A stretch of 64,000 nucleotides of DNA, from assembly GCF_900112685.1 (NCBI RefSeq), contig NZ_FOMS01000008.1, positions 124,001 through 188,000 of the forward strand, written 5' to 3'. Shown here piece by piece: positions 9,648-16,836 of the stretch; the first letter of the stretch is position 1, and each line of letters opens with the position of its first letter. The stretch comes from Roseivivax sediminis (GTDB lineage: Bacteria > Pseudomonadota > Alphaproteobacteria > Rhodobacterales > Rhodobacteraceae). The notes under the pieces are model-generated. The model was not told the DNA's origin. It did no database searches and worked only from the letters and a program-made list of their open reading frames with translations. The position numbers and the translations under genes were made by a program.

Positions 9648-9667
9648 GGTCCTATTGGAGATGGAAC

Positions 9668-10852
9668 ATGAACGCATACGTCACCGAGTTCTCGGCAACC
9701 GAAGTCATGCCCGCAACCCGCGGCGTCTCCGACCGGGTCGAGAGCTTCATCCGCAATACCTCTTTCGAACGTCCGACCCTGGTGATCGACACCGAGGCCG
9801 TCGCGCGCCAGTACCGCGCGCTGAAGGACGGCCTGGGCCGCGCCACGATCCACTACGCGGTGAAGGCCAACCCCGACCGCGCCGTGATCGAGACGCTGGT
9901 CCGTGAAGGCTCGAACTTCGACGCCGCCTCGCGCGGGGAGATCGAGCTTTGCCTCGCCATGGGCGCCCGGCCCGAGCAGATCTCCTTCGGCAACACGATC
10001 AAGCGGGCCTCGGACATCGCCTTCGCGCACCAGGCCGGCATCGCCACCTTCGCCGTCGACGCCGAAGAGGAGATGGACAAGATCGCCGCGCATGCGCCCG
10101 GCGCGAAGGTCTATGTCCGCCTCATCGTCGGCTCGACCGAGGCCGACTGGCCGCTGTCGCGCAAGTTCGGCTGCGCCATGGACAAGGCTGTGCCGCTGCT
10201 CGATCTCGCCGTGGCGAAGGGGCTGACGCCGGTCGGCCTGTCCTTCCACGTCGGATCGCAGACCAAGCGCGCGCTCGGCTGGGGCGAGACGCTCGACCAG
10301 GTGGCCTCCGTCTGGCACGCCGCGAAGGCGGCCGGGCACGATCTGACCACGCTCAACATCGGCGGCGGCTTCCCGGCCTTCTACACCGAGGAAATCGACG
10401 CGCCGAACGCCTATGCAGCCGCCGTCATGCGCCAGATCGAGGCGCGCTTCGGTGACGTGCCGCACATCATGGCAGAGCCCGGCCGCGGCCTCGTCGCCGA
10501 GGCCGGCGCCATCGCCGCCGAGGTGCTGCTGGTGTCCAAGAAGTCCGAGAACGACCTGCACCGCTGGGTCTATCTCGACATCGGCCGCTTCTCGGGTCTC
10601 GCGGAGACCGAGGGCGAGGCGATCCGCTACCGCTTCGTGACCACGCGCGATCACGAGCCCCACGGTCCTTGCGTCCTGGCCGGTCCGTCCTGCGACTCGG
10701 CCGACGTCCTGTACGAAAAGCGCCCGGTCGAGCTGCCGCTCGGTCTGAAAGCCGGGGATAAGATCATCATCCGCAGCTGCGGCGCCTACACGTCGACCTA
10801 TTCCTCGGTCGGCTTCAATGGCTTCCCGCCGCTCGACGTCGTCGCGATCTGA
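9668..10852 (+). CDS. Type III PLP-dependent ornithine/lysine decarboxylase
   Basis: A 394-residue alanine-racemase-fold decarboxylase (eukaryotic ornithine decarboxylase family). The PLP lysine is Lys66 in HYAVKANPD; HVGSQ, GGGFPAFY and EPGRGLVAEAG form the phosphate and substrate region, and the partner-subunit residues are Cys342-Asp343 in GPSCDSADVL and Tyr374 in CGAYTSTYSS. It makes putrescine from ornithine and/or cadaverine from lysine; the ratio cannot be read from sequence. A TTGGAG ribosome binding site precedes the ATG. Single-gene unit: structured leader upstream and a strong terminator 24 bp downstream. Confidence 0.92.
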   Translation: MNAYVTEFSATEVMPATRGVSDRVESFIRNTSFERPTLVIDTEAVARQYRALKDGLGRATIHYAVKANPDRAVIETLVREGSNFDAASRGEIELCLAMGARPEQISFGNTIKRASDIAFAHQAGIATFAVDAEEEMDKIAAHAPGAKVYVRLIVGSTEADWPLSRKFGCAMDKAVPLLDLAVAKGLTPVGLSFHVGSQTKRALGWGETLDQVASVWHAAKAAGHDLTTLNIGGGFPAFYTEEIDAPNAYAAAVMRQIEARFGDVPHIMAEPGRGLVAEAGAIAAEVLLVSKKSENDLHRWVYLDIGRFSGLAETEGEAIRYRFVTTRDHEPHGPCVLAGPSCDSADVLYEKRPVELPLGLKAGDKIIIRSCGAYTSTYSSVGFNGFPPLDVVAI

Positions 10853-10876
10853 AGCGCGCGTCACCTGTTATCTGTG

Positions 10877-10910
10877 AAGGCCGGGCCCTGTCCCGGCCTT
10901 TTCTTTTTGT
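10877..10910 (+). terminator. Rho-independent terminator of the decarboxylase gene
   Basis: Perfect 9-bp stem AAGGCCGGG / CCCGGCCTT (10877-10885, 10892-10900), loop CCCTGT, followed by TTCTTTTTGT. Confidence 0.9.
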
Positions 10911-10918
10911 CTAGGACC

Positions 10919-10928
10919 GGGGGGGGGG
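10919..10928 (+). repeat. Homopolymer run of ten G
   Basis: Ten consecutive G between the decarboxylase terminator and the DUF1989 gene, 77 bp before its start. Such tracts can vary in length by slippage; placed here it could affect a promoter or only be neutral. Confidence 0.7.
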
Positions 10929-11004
10929 CAGGTTGCCCGCCCGACCGGGCGCCGCAAGGCGGGCCCCGTCGGGCAAGAACCGCATGGGACAGAAAGGCAG
11001 TGCG

Positions 11005-11865
11005 ATGCAGACAGGATCAAAGAGCGGTGCGCCGAAGGATGCGGAGGCCCGGCGCGCGGTGCGGCCAGTGATCTGCTACCCGCCCGAAACGCTGCCCCGG
11101 GTGCCGATGGACGCCTACAAGGTGGCGCTGGCAGGTGCGGAGGTGACGGGCACGGCCCGGGTGCCGCCGCGGCAGGCGCGGTGCTTCCGCGTTCCGGCCG
11201 GGACATTCTTTCGCATCCGCTCACTTGAGGGGCCGCAGGTCGGAGACCTGAATCTCTGGGCCGCCTCGGACCTGTCGGAACGCTTCTATTCGGGCAAGAC
11301 CCGCGCGCTGCACGGCACGCATGTCTCCACGGGCGACCGGCTGTGGTCGGCTTTTCCTTATATGCGGCCGATGGCGACGGTCGTGGCGGACGACCTCGAC
11401 TGGTACGGGATCGACGGGGACGGCGGGTCTGTGCATGACGTGATCGGCACGCGCTGCGATCCCTACACCGCGCATCTGCTGTCGCGGACGCAATACCACC
11501 ATTGCTGCCATTCCAACCTCACCCGCGCGTTGGCCGAAGAACTGGAGCTGCCGCTGGCGGAGGCGGAACGGCACGTGCATGACGTTCTGAACGTCTTCAT
11601 GTGCACCGGCTTCACCCGCGACACCGGACAGTATTTCATGAAGGCCAGCCCGGTGCGGCCGGGCGACGCGATCACCTTCCTCGCGGAAATCGATCTTCTG
11701 GGCGCGCTCAGCGCTTGTCCCGGCGGCGATTGCGGATCGGCACATTCGAGCGACGCGGCGCGCTGTTTTCCCCTGGAGGTGGAAATCCTGCGGCCGGAAA
11801 ACGGCGCCCCCGCAGGATGGGAGGCGCCGGCGGCGAGCGGCTACGACCGTTCGCACGGGCTCTAG
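11005..11865 (+). CDS. DUF1989 (urea carboxylase-associated) family protein
   Basis: A 286-residue cytosolic protein of the DUF1989 family, recognised by [47 protein letters not shown] and the His/Cys-rich [16 protein letters not shown]. Two DUF1989 proteins usually accompany urea carboxylase/guanidine-degradation operons, but here no carboxylase, hydrolase or transporter of that kind is adjacent. The conserved His and Cys residues suggest metal binding (inference). The start at 11005 has AGAAAGG eight bases upstream; an in-frame ATG at 10984 is possible. The 3' end overlaps the convergent deoD by four bases. The reaction is unassigned. Confidence 0.8.
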   Translation: MQTGSKSGAPKDAEARRAVRPVICYPPETLPRVPMDAYKVALAGAEVTGTARVPPRQARCFRVPAGTFFRIRSLEGPQVGDLNLWAASDLSERFYSGKTRALHGTHVSTGDRLWSAFPYMRPMATVVADDLDWYGIDGDGGSVHDVIGTRCDPYTAHLLSRTQYHHCCHSNLTRALAEELELPLAEAERHVHDVLNVFMCTGFTRDTGQYFMKASPVRPGDAITFLAEIDLLGALSACPGGDCGSAHSSDAARCFPLEVEILRPENGAPAGWEAPAASGYDRSHGL

Positions 11866-12566
11866 GCAAAGGCAGCGGCGAGCGCGATTTCGACCATGTC
11901 GGCAAAGCCGCGTTCGCGGTCGGCGGAGGACAGTGCCTCACCGGTCATCAACTGGTCGCTGACTGTCAGGACCGCGAGCGCCCTGACCCCATGACGCGCG
12001 GCGAGCGTATAAAGTTCGGCCGCTTCCATTTCCACGCCGAGAATGCCGTGGCGGGTCATGATTTCCGAAAGATCGGGCCGTTCGTCATAGAACACGTCCG
12101 AGGAATAAATCCCGCCGACGTGATAGGTCGCGCCCCTGGCTTCGGCCGCATCGGCCGCACCGCGCAGCAGTTGCCAATTCGCCGCAGGAGCGAAATCGAT
12201 CTCGCGCAAGATCCCCCGCGACGGCGTCGAGAGGGTGCTGGCCGCCATTGCGAGAATGATATCCCGCAACGCGACCTTGTCCTGCATCGCGCCGCAGGAG
12301 CCGACGCGAATGAGCGTCTTCGCCCCGTAATCCCGGATCAGCTCGTTGGCGTAGATCGACAATGAAGGCATGCCCATGCCGGAGCCGTGAACGGTCACCG
12401 CGTGACCGTTCCAGGTACCGGTATATCCCAGCATGCCGCGCACCTCGTTGACGAGGCGCGGTGCGGTGAGGAAGGTTTCGGCGATCCATTTCGCGCGATA
12501 AGGATCCCCGGGCAGAAGCACGGTCTCCGCGATTTCGCCCGCGGCGGCGCCGATATGGATCGTCAT
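11862..12566 (-). CDS. deoD: Purine-nucleoside phosphorylase, hexameric DeoD type
   Basis: A 234-residue enzyme that phosphorolyses purine (deoxy)nucleosides to base and (deoxy)ribose-1-phosphate. His4, Gly20 and Arg24 (LLPGDPYR) match the DeoD phosphate/ribose site, with [17 protein letters not shown], the ribose-binding VEMEAAELY and the catalytic Asp in SDQLMTGE. Usual length for the family. It starts four bases after the stop of the H-NS-like gene, with which it may be co-transcribed. A salvage function fits the AMP nucleosidase gene further along, although the two are not linked in an operon. Confidence 0.95.
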   Translation of the reverse strand: MTIHIGAAAGEIAETVLLPGDPYRAKWIAETFLTAPRLVNEVRGMLGYTGTWNGHAVTVHGSGMGMPSLSIYANELIRDYGAKTLIRVGSCGAMQDKVALRDIILAMAASTLSTPSRGILREIDFAPAANWQLLRGAADAAEARGATYHVGGIYSSDVFYDERPDLSEIMTRHGILGVEMEAAELYTLAARHGVRALAVLTVSDQLMTGEALSSADRERGFADMVEIALAAAFA

Positions 12567-12570
12567 CCGT

Positions 12571-12879
12571 TCAGATCTTCAGATCGTCCAACGTCTTTCC
12601 GCTATCGAGCGCCGAAAGCACCCAGTTGGGCTTCCGGCCACGGCCCGTCCAGGTTTGCGAAGGATCGTCTGGATTCTTGTATTTCGGCAAGCCCTTGGAA
12701 CCCTTTCCGGCTTCGGCCACGAGATCGTCGAGAGAAAAGCCGTATTCCTTCGCGGCGGTTTCGGCGGCGCGTTTCGCCTCCGCCTTGCGGCGTTGGTCGA
12801 TCGTCTTCAAGGCGCGGTCCACATCCGTTTTCAGTCGCTTGAGCTCGTCCTTGGAGAGGTCTTCGAGGTTCATATTCAT
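12571..12879 (-). CDS. H-NS family DNA-binding protein
   Basis: A 102-residue nucleoid protein. The N-terminal half (residues 4-45) is a charged helix for oligomerisation ([21 protein letters not shown]), and the C-terminal half has the H-NS DNA-binding core: [23 protein letters not shown], with the TWTGRGRKP loop that inserts into the minor groove. Similar to Rhodobacter HvrA/Spb-type regulators, but which paralogue cannot be settled. The ATG at 12879 is followed by an internal ATG two codons later. Upstream is a 14-bp TTAA palindrome; immediately downstream lies deoD. Confidence 0.9.
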   Translation of the reverse strand: MNMNLEDLSKDELKRLKTDVDRALKTIDQRRKAEAKRAAETAAKEYGFSLDDLVAEAGKGSKGLPKYKNPDDPSQTWTGRGRKPNWVLSALDSGKTLDDLKI

Positions 12880-12931
12880 GGAGTGTCTCTTTCTTTCTGC
12901 CCGCTGGAAGCTCTATTACACGCTCCACTGT

Positions 12932-12945
12932 TTAACTGAAGTTAA
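12932..12945. promoter_or_regulatory. Palindrome TTAACTGAAGTTAA upstream of the H-NS-like gene
   Basis: Six-base arms with a GA centre, 53-66 bp upstream of the start, in a short AT-rich patch that is unusual for this window. It also reads as TTAA-N6-TTAA, one base short of the CtrA consensus spacing. Candidate operator for the H-NS-like gene; regulator unknown. Confidence 0.4.
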
Positions 12946-12975
12946 TTCTGTGGCAGCGGATTTGGAATAGCAATG

Positions 12976-13010
12976 GCAAAAAGAAAATGCCGCCCAGTCG
13001 GGCGGCATTT
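12976..13010 (-). terminator. Rho-independent terminator of ecm
   Basis: Stem of 11 bp, AAATGCCGCCC / GGGCGGCATTT (12985-12995, 13000-13010), four-base loop. Read on the minus strand it is followed by a T-rich tail (TTTTCTTTTTGCC, counting the stem end), 21 bp after the ecm stop codon. Confidence 0.9.
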
Positions 13011-13030
13011 CTTGGAGCCGGGATCTGACG

Positions 13031-15010
13031 CTACTCAGCGGCAACGGCTTTGGGATCAACCAGGGCGACGATATCTCGCATGATGGAATTCAACTCAAAA
13101 TCCTTTGGCGTATAGGTTTTGGCAACGCCCATCGCGGTCAATTTCCGAGCGTCTTCGTCGGGAATAATGCCGCCAACGATCACGGGAATATGACCGAGGT
13201 TCTCCTGACGTAAACGCTCCAGAGTCTCTTCAACCAGTGGCAGATGGCTGCCCGACAGGATCGACAATCCGATCACGTGCGGATCGGATTCGGATGCCGC
13301 CGCAACGATCTGGGCCGGCGTCAGGCGAATGCCCTCGTAGTCGATCTGCATGCCGCAATCGCGGGCTCGAAAGGCGATCTGCTCGGCCCCGTTGGAATGA
13401 CCGTCGAGTCCCGGTTTGCCGACAAGGAAGGTCAGACGGCGGCCGAGCCGGCCGGACACCGCATCCACCGCCTCGCGAATATCGTCGAGACCCTCTGTGC
13501 GGTTGGAGACCGCTTTCGATACTCCCGTGGGCCCCCGGTATTCGCCGTGCGCCGCGCGCATCTCGGCGGCCCATTCGCCCGTCGTCACGCCGGCCTTGGC
13601 CGCCTCGATCGACGCAGGCATGACGTTGCGGCCCTCGCGCGCGGCGGCGCGCAGATCGGCAAGCGCGCGCTTCACGGCTTCATCGTCGCGCGCCTCGCGC
13701 CAGGCGGTAAGCCGTGCGATCTGGTCCTGCTCCACCGCGGGGTCGACGGTCATGATACCGCCATCCTCGCCGAGGAGCGGCGAGCGCTCCGTGTCCGTCC
13801 AGCGGTTGACGCCGACCACCACCGTCTCGCCCCGCTCCACTTTCGCGACGCGGTCGGCGTTGCTCTCGACGAGGCGGGACTTCATGTAATCGATCGCCTC
13901 GATCGCGCCGCCCATGGCGTCGAGCGTCGCCAGTTCCGCCCTTGCGCCGTCGCGCAGTTCGGCCACCTTGCGCTCCACAGCCGGGTTGTCGTCGAACAGA
14001 TCGTCGAATTCCAGAAGGTCGGTCTCGTAGGCCATGATCTGCTGCATCCGCATGGACCATTGCTGGTCCCACGGACGCGGCAGGCCGAGCGCCTCGTTCC
14101 AGGCCGGCAATTGCACGGCGCGGGCGCGGGCCTTTTTCGACAGCGTCACGGCGAGCATCTCGATCAGGATGCGGTAGACGTTGTTTTCGGGTTGCTGTTC
14201 GGTCAGGCCCAGCGAATTGACCTGCACGCCGTAACGGAAGCGGCGGTACTTGGGATCGGTCACGCCGTAGCGCGACTCCAGTATTTCGTCCCAGAGATCG
14301 ACGAAGGCGCGCATCTTGCACATCTCGGTCACGAACCGGATGCCGGCATTCACGAAGAAGGAAATGCGCCCACAGAGCATCGGGAAATCGGACGCAGGAA
14401 CCCGTGGCTTCAATTCGTCGAGGACTGCGGTCGCGGTGGCGAGCGCGAAGGCAAGCTCCTGCTCGGGCGTCGCGCCGGCCTCTTGCAGGTGATAGGAACA
14501 CACGTTCATCGGGTTCCATTTCGGCACGTGCTTGTAGCAATACTCGGCGACGTCCCCGATCATCTTCAGCGACGGTTTCGGCGGACAGATATAGGTGCCG
14601 CGGCTGAGGTATTCCTTGATCAGGTCGTTCTGCACGGTGCCGGTAAGCCTGGAGACATCCGCCCCCTGCCGCTCGGCCACCGCGATATAGAGCGCGAGCA
14701 GCCACGGCGCCGTGGCGTTGATCGTCATTGAGGTGTTCATCTGCTCAAGCGGAATTGCGTCGAACAGCGTCTCCATGTCACCGAGATGGCATATCGGCAC
14801 GCCGACCTTTCCCACCTCGCCCTTCGACAGTTCGTGATCGCTGTCGTAGCCGGTCTGCGTCGGCAGATCGAACGCGACCGACAGACCGGTCTGGCCCTTG
14901 GCGAGGTTGCCGCGGTAAAGCGCGTTGGAAGCTGCGGCCGTCGAGTGACCCGCGTAGGTCCGGATGAGCCAGGGTGTGTCGCGAGGCGGCAGGGAAGGCG
15001 TGTCTGGCAT
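13031..15010 (-). CDS. ecm: Ethylmalonyl-CoA mutase (B12-dependent)
   Basis: A 659-residue adenosylcobalamin-dependent acyl-CoA mutase converting (2R)-ethylmalonyl-CoA to (2S)-methylsuccinyl-CoA. The N-terminal barrel begins TYAGHSTAAASNALYRGNLAKG and LSVAFDLPTQTGYDSDH; the C-terminal B12 domain has the DxHxxG motif in GLDGHSNGAEQ (Asp536, His538), SGSHL and VGGIIPDEDA. The single-chain layout of this length and the nearby ccr identify it as Ecm (MeaA type) instead of methylmalonyl-CoA mutase. The start at 15010 (MPDTPSLPPRDTPW) is chosen over an upstream in-frame ATG because of family N termini. Transcribed alone with a strong terminator. Confidence 0.93.
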   Translation of the reverse strand: MPDTPSLPPRDTPWLIRTYAGHSTAAASNALYRGNLAKGQTGLSVAFDLPTQTGYDSDHELSKGEVGKVGVPICHLGDMETLFDAIPLEQMNTSMTINATAPWLLALYIAVAERQGADVSRLTGTVQNDLIKEYLSRGTYICPPKPSLKMIGDVAEYCYKHVPKWNPMNVCSYHLQEAGATPEQELAFALATATAVLDELKPRVPASDFPMLCGRISFFVNAGIRFVTEMCKMRAFVDLWDEILESRYGVTDPKYRRFRYGVQVNSLGLTEQQPENNVYRILIEMLAVTLSKKARARAVQLPAWNEALGLPRPWDQQWSMRMQQIMAYETDLLEFDDLFDDNPAVERKVAELRDGARAELATLDAMGGAIEAIDYMKSRLVESNADRVAKVERGETVVVGVNRWTDTERSPLLGEDGGIMTVDPAVEQDQIARLTAWREARDDEAVKRALADLRAAAREGRNVMPASIEAAKAGVTTGEWAAEMRAAHGEYRGPTGVSKAVSNRTEGLDDIREAVDAVSGRLGRRLTFLVGKPGLDGHSNGAEQIAFRARDCGMQIDYEGIRLTPAQIVAAASESDPHVIGLSILSGSHLPLVEETLERLRQENLGHIPVIVGGIIPDEDARKLTAMGVAKTYTPKDFELNSIMRDIVALVDPKAVAAE

Positions 15011-15044
15011 GGCGGGCGTCACCTGAGCTGAAGATGCGTGGGTA

Positions 15045-15054
15045 ATAAAGTTTC
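15045..15054. promoter_or_regulatory. Motif ATAAAGTTTC upstream of ecm (shared with ccr)
   Basis: The exact 10-mer ATAAAGTTTC lies 35-44 bp before the ecm start and recurs at 16698-16707 upstream of ccr. An exact shared AT-rich 10-mer in two pathway-linked upstream regions of a GC-rich genome suggests a common regulator (inference). Confidence 0.4.
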
Positions 15055-15157
15055 GCTTCGGACCGATTAATAGAAATATTGTGGCAATGTCAATTCGCCG
15101 CGCTGCGGCGAAACCGGAGCCGTGGCCCGACCGCCGAACCCGGCGGCACGGGCCGGA

Positions 15158-15210
15158 GCGAGGGGCGCCTGCCCCTCGCGCTCCCCGGGAGTATTTCAGG
15201 CCCAAAGAAG
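15158..15210 (+). repeat. Intergenic repeat, copy 1 (hairpin plus AT core)
   Basis: Hairpin GCGAGGGGC / GCCCCTCGC (15158-15166, 15171-15179) followed by CTCCCCGGGAGTATTTCAGG and ending at 15210. The core GAGTATTTCAGGCCC is shared with copy 4 (63559-63580, opposite strand). Confidence 0.75.
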
Positions 15211-15309
15211 CAGGACGCGCCGGGCCGGGGCCCGGGTCCGGCGGCCAAGCGTCGACGTGGCGCAGGCATGCGGCTTGCCAGCGCCGCGGCGGGCTGCGAC
15301 TTTGCCGCG

Positions 15310-16701
15310 ATGACCGCTACCGTGACGCTTCCCGTCTGGCTTTTCGTCCTGATCCTGGCTTTCGCCGCGGTGACCTTCGCCTCGCATTTCCTGTTTCCGT
15401 CGGTGCGCTGGTTCCTGCGCCGGCGGCTGGAACGGGCGGTGGCGCGGCTCAATACGCGACTTGAGCGGCCGATCCAGCCGTTCAAGCTTGCCCGGCGCTA
15501 CGACCTGATCCAGCGGCTGTGCTACGATCCGGAGGTGACGCGCGCCATCGTCGACCATGCGCGCGAGACCGGCGTGCGCGAGGACGTGGCCTTCGAGGAG
15601 GCCCGGCGCTACGCGCGCGAGATCGTTCCGTCCTTTTCCGCCGCGGCCTATTTCGGCGTCGCGATCCGGGCGGCGCGGGCGCTGTCGAACGCGCTGTACC
15701 GCGTGCGGATGGTGCGGCACGACACCGAGGCACTGTCGGCCATCGACCGGAACGCCACGGTGGTCTTCGTCATGAACCACCGCTCCAACATGGATTACGT
15801 GCTGGTCACCTATCTTGCCGCGGACCGCTCTGCGCTGAGCTACGCGGTCGGCGAATGGGCGCAGGTCTGGCCGCTGTCGCGGCTGATCCGCGCGATGGGG
15901 GCGTATTTCATCCGCCGGAAATCGCGCAACACGCTCTATCGGCGGGTGCTGCAGCGCTACGTGCAGTTGTCGACGGCCGGGGGCGTCACGCAGGCGATCT
16001 TTCCCGAGGGCGGACTCAGCCTCGACGGGGCGCTGGCCGCTCCGAAGGTCGGGCTGACCAAGTACATCACCGAGGGCGCCGACCTCTCGGCGCACGACGT
16101 GGTCTTCGTGCCGGTGGCGCTGAACTACGACCGCGTGCTCGAGGATCGCATCCTCGTCGCCGCGGGGCGCGCGGGCGGGCGCCGCTTCGAGGCGCGGATC
16201 GGGGTCGTCGCGGGCTTCGCCCTCAGGCAGGTGTGGCTTTGGCTGACGGGGCGCTACCGGCGCTTCGGCTATGCCGCTGTCAGCTTCGGCGATCCGGTGT
16301 CGCTGCGCGCGGCGCCAGAGCTGGCCCAGGCGCCGGAGGAGCTGGCGCAAACGCTGATCGACCGGATCGGCGCGGTCACGCCGGTTCTGCCCGTCCCATT
16401 GGTTGCGCATGTGCTGCTTCACGGCGGGCCGATGCGGCGTCCCGCGCTGCAAGACGCCTTCTCCGACGCGGCGCAGGGACTGAACCGGGGGCAGATGCAC
16501 CTGCCGCGCGGCGACCGTGACTATGCCGTGGAGGTCGGGCTGCGGACGCTTCTGAAGCGCGGCATCGCCGCGGACACGCCCGAGGGTTACCGGATCACCG
16601 GGGAGGGCCGTGACCTCGCCGCCTTCTACGCCAATTCGATCCGCCACCTGATGCCGGAGCCCGAGGCGGATACGCAAGTTTCTGCAACTGCTCGGTCATA
16701 A
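15310..16701 (+). CDS. Glycerol-3-phosphate/lysophosphatidate acyltransferase family protein
   Basis: A 463-residue membrane-associated acyltransferase. Residues 5-30 form an N-terminal membrane helix; the catalytic HX4D motif is HRSNMD (His157-Asp162), followed by GAYFIRRKSRN and FPEGGLS (the family's block III, EG pair) near residues 235-241. It is longer than PlsC proteins and closer to PlsB-like acyltransferases of proteobacteria, so it probably acylates glycerol-3-phosphate or its 1-acyl form in phospholipid synthesis; exact acceptor not certain. The start at 15310 follows family N termini; a frame open further upstream is GC-driven. Its stop codon overlaps the ATAAAGTTTC motif ahead of ccr. 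Confidence 0.82.
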   Translation: MTATVTLPVWLFVLILAFAAVTFASHFLFPSVRWFLRRRLERAVARLNTRLERPIQPFKLARRYDLIQRLCYDPEVTRAIVDHARETGVREDVAFEEARRYAREIVPSFSAAAYFGVAIRAARALSNALYRVRMVRHDTEALSAIDRNATVVFVMNHRSNMDYVLVTYLAADRSALSYAVGEWAQVWPLSRLIRAMGAYFIRRKSRNTLYRRVLQRYVQLSTAGGVTQAIFPEGGLSLDGALAAPKVGLTKYITEGADLSAHDVVFVPVALNYDRVLEDRILVAAGRAGGRRFEARIGVVAGFALRQVWLWLTGRYRRFGYAAVSFGDPVSLRAAPELAQAPEELAQTLIDRIGAVTPVLPVPLVAHVLLHGGPMRRPALQDAFSDAAQGLNRGQMHLPRGDRDYAVEVGLRTLLKRGIAADTPEGYRITGEGRDLAAFYANSIRHLMPEPEADTQVSATARS

Positions 16702-16707
16702 AGTTTC
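16698..16707. promoter_or_regulatory. Motif ATAAAGTTTC upstream of ccr (shared with ecm)
   Basis: Second exact copy of the 10-mer seen before ecm, 130-139 bp before the ccr start and extending to ATAAAGTTTCAAA. It overlaps the stop codon of the acyltransferase gene. Confidence 0.4.
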
Positions 16708-16836
16708 AAACCCTACCTCCTTGGTGTTGAATTATTGCGCGATGGGCGGTATCTCCGTGAAAACGGGGTGACGATTCTGCGGCGCGGCAAGATGCACGGT
16801 CGGGGCCCCGACGGCACGTTCAGGAAGGAGGCCGCG

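Larger units (their letters stand above)
15011..15309. other. Divergent region between ecm and the acyltransferase gene (299 bp)
   Basis: Near the ecm start the region is AT-rich (15041-15090: AATAAAGTTTCG, ATTAATAGAAATATTG) and likely holds the ecm promoter. The other part is GC-rich and contains one copy of the intergenic hairpin/AT-core repeat (15158-15210). No ORF is supported here. Confidence 0.6.
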
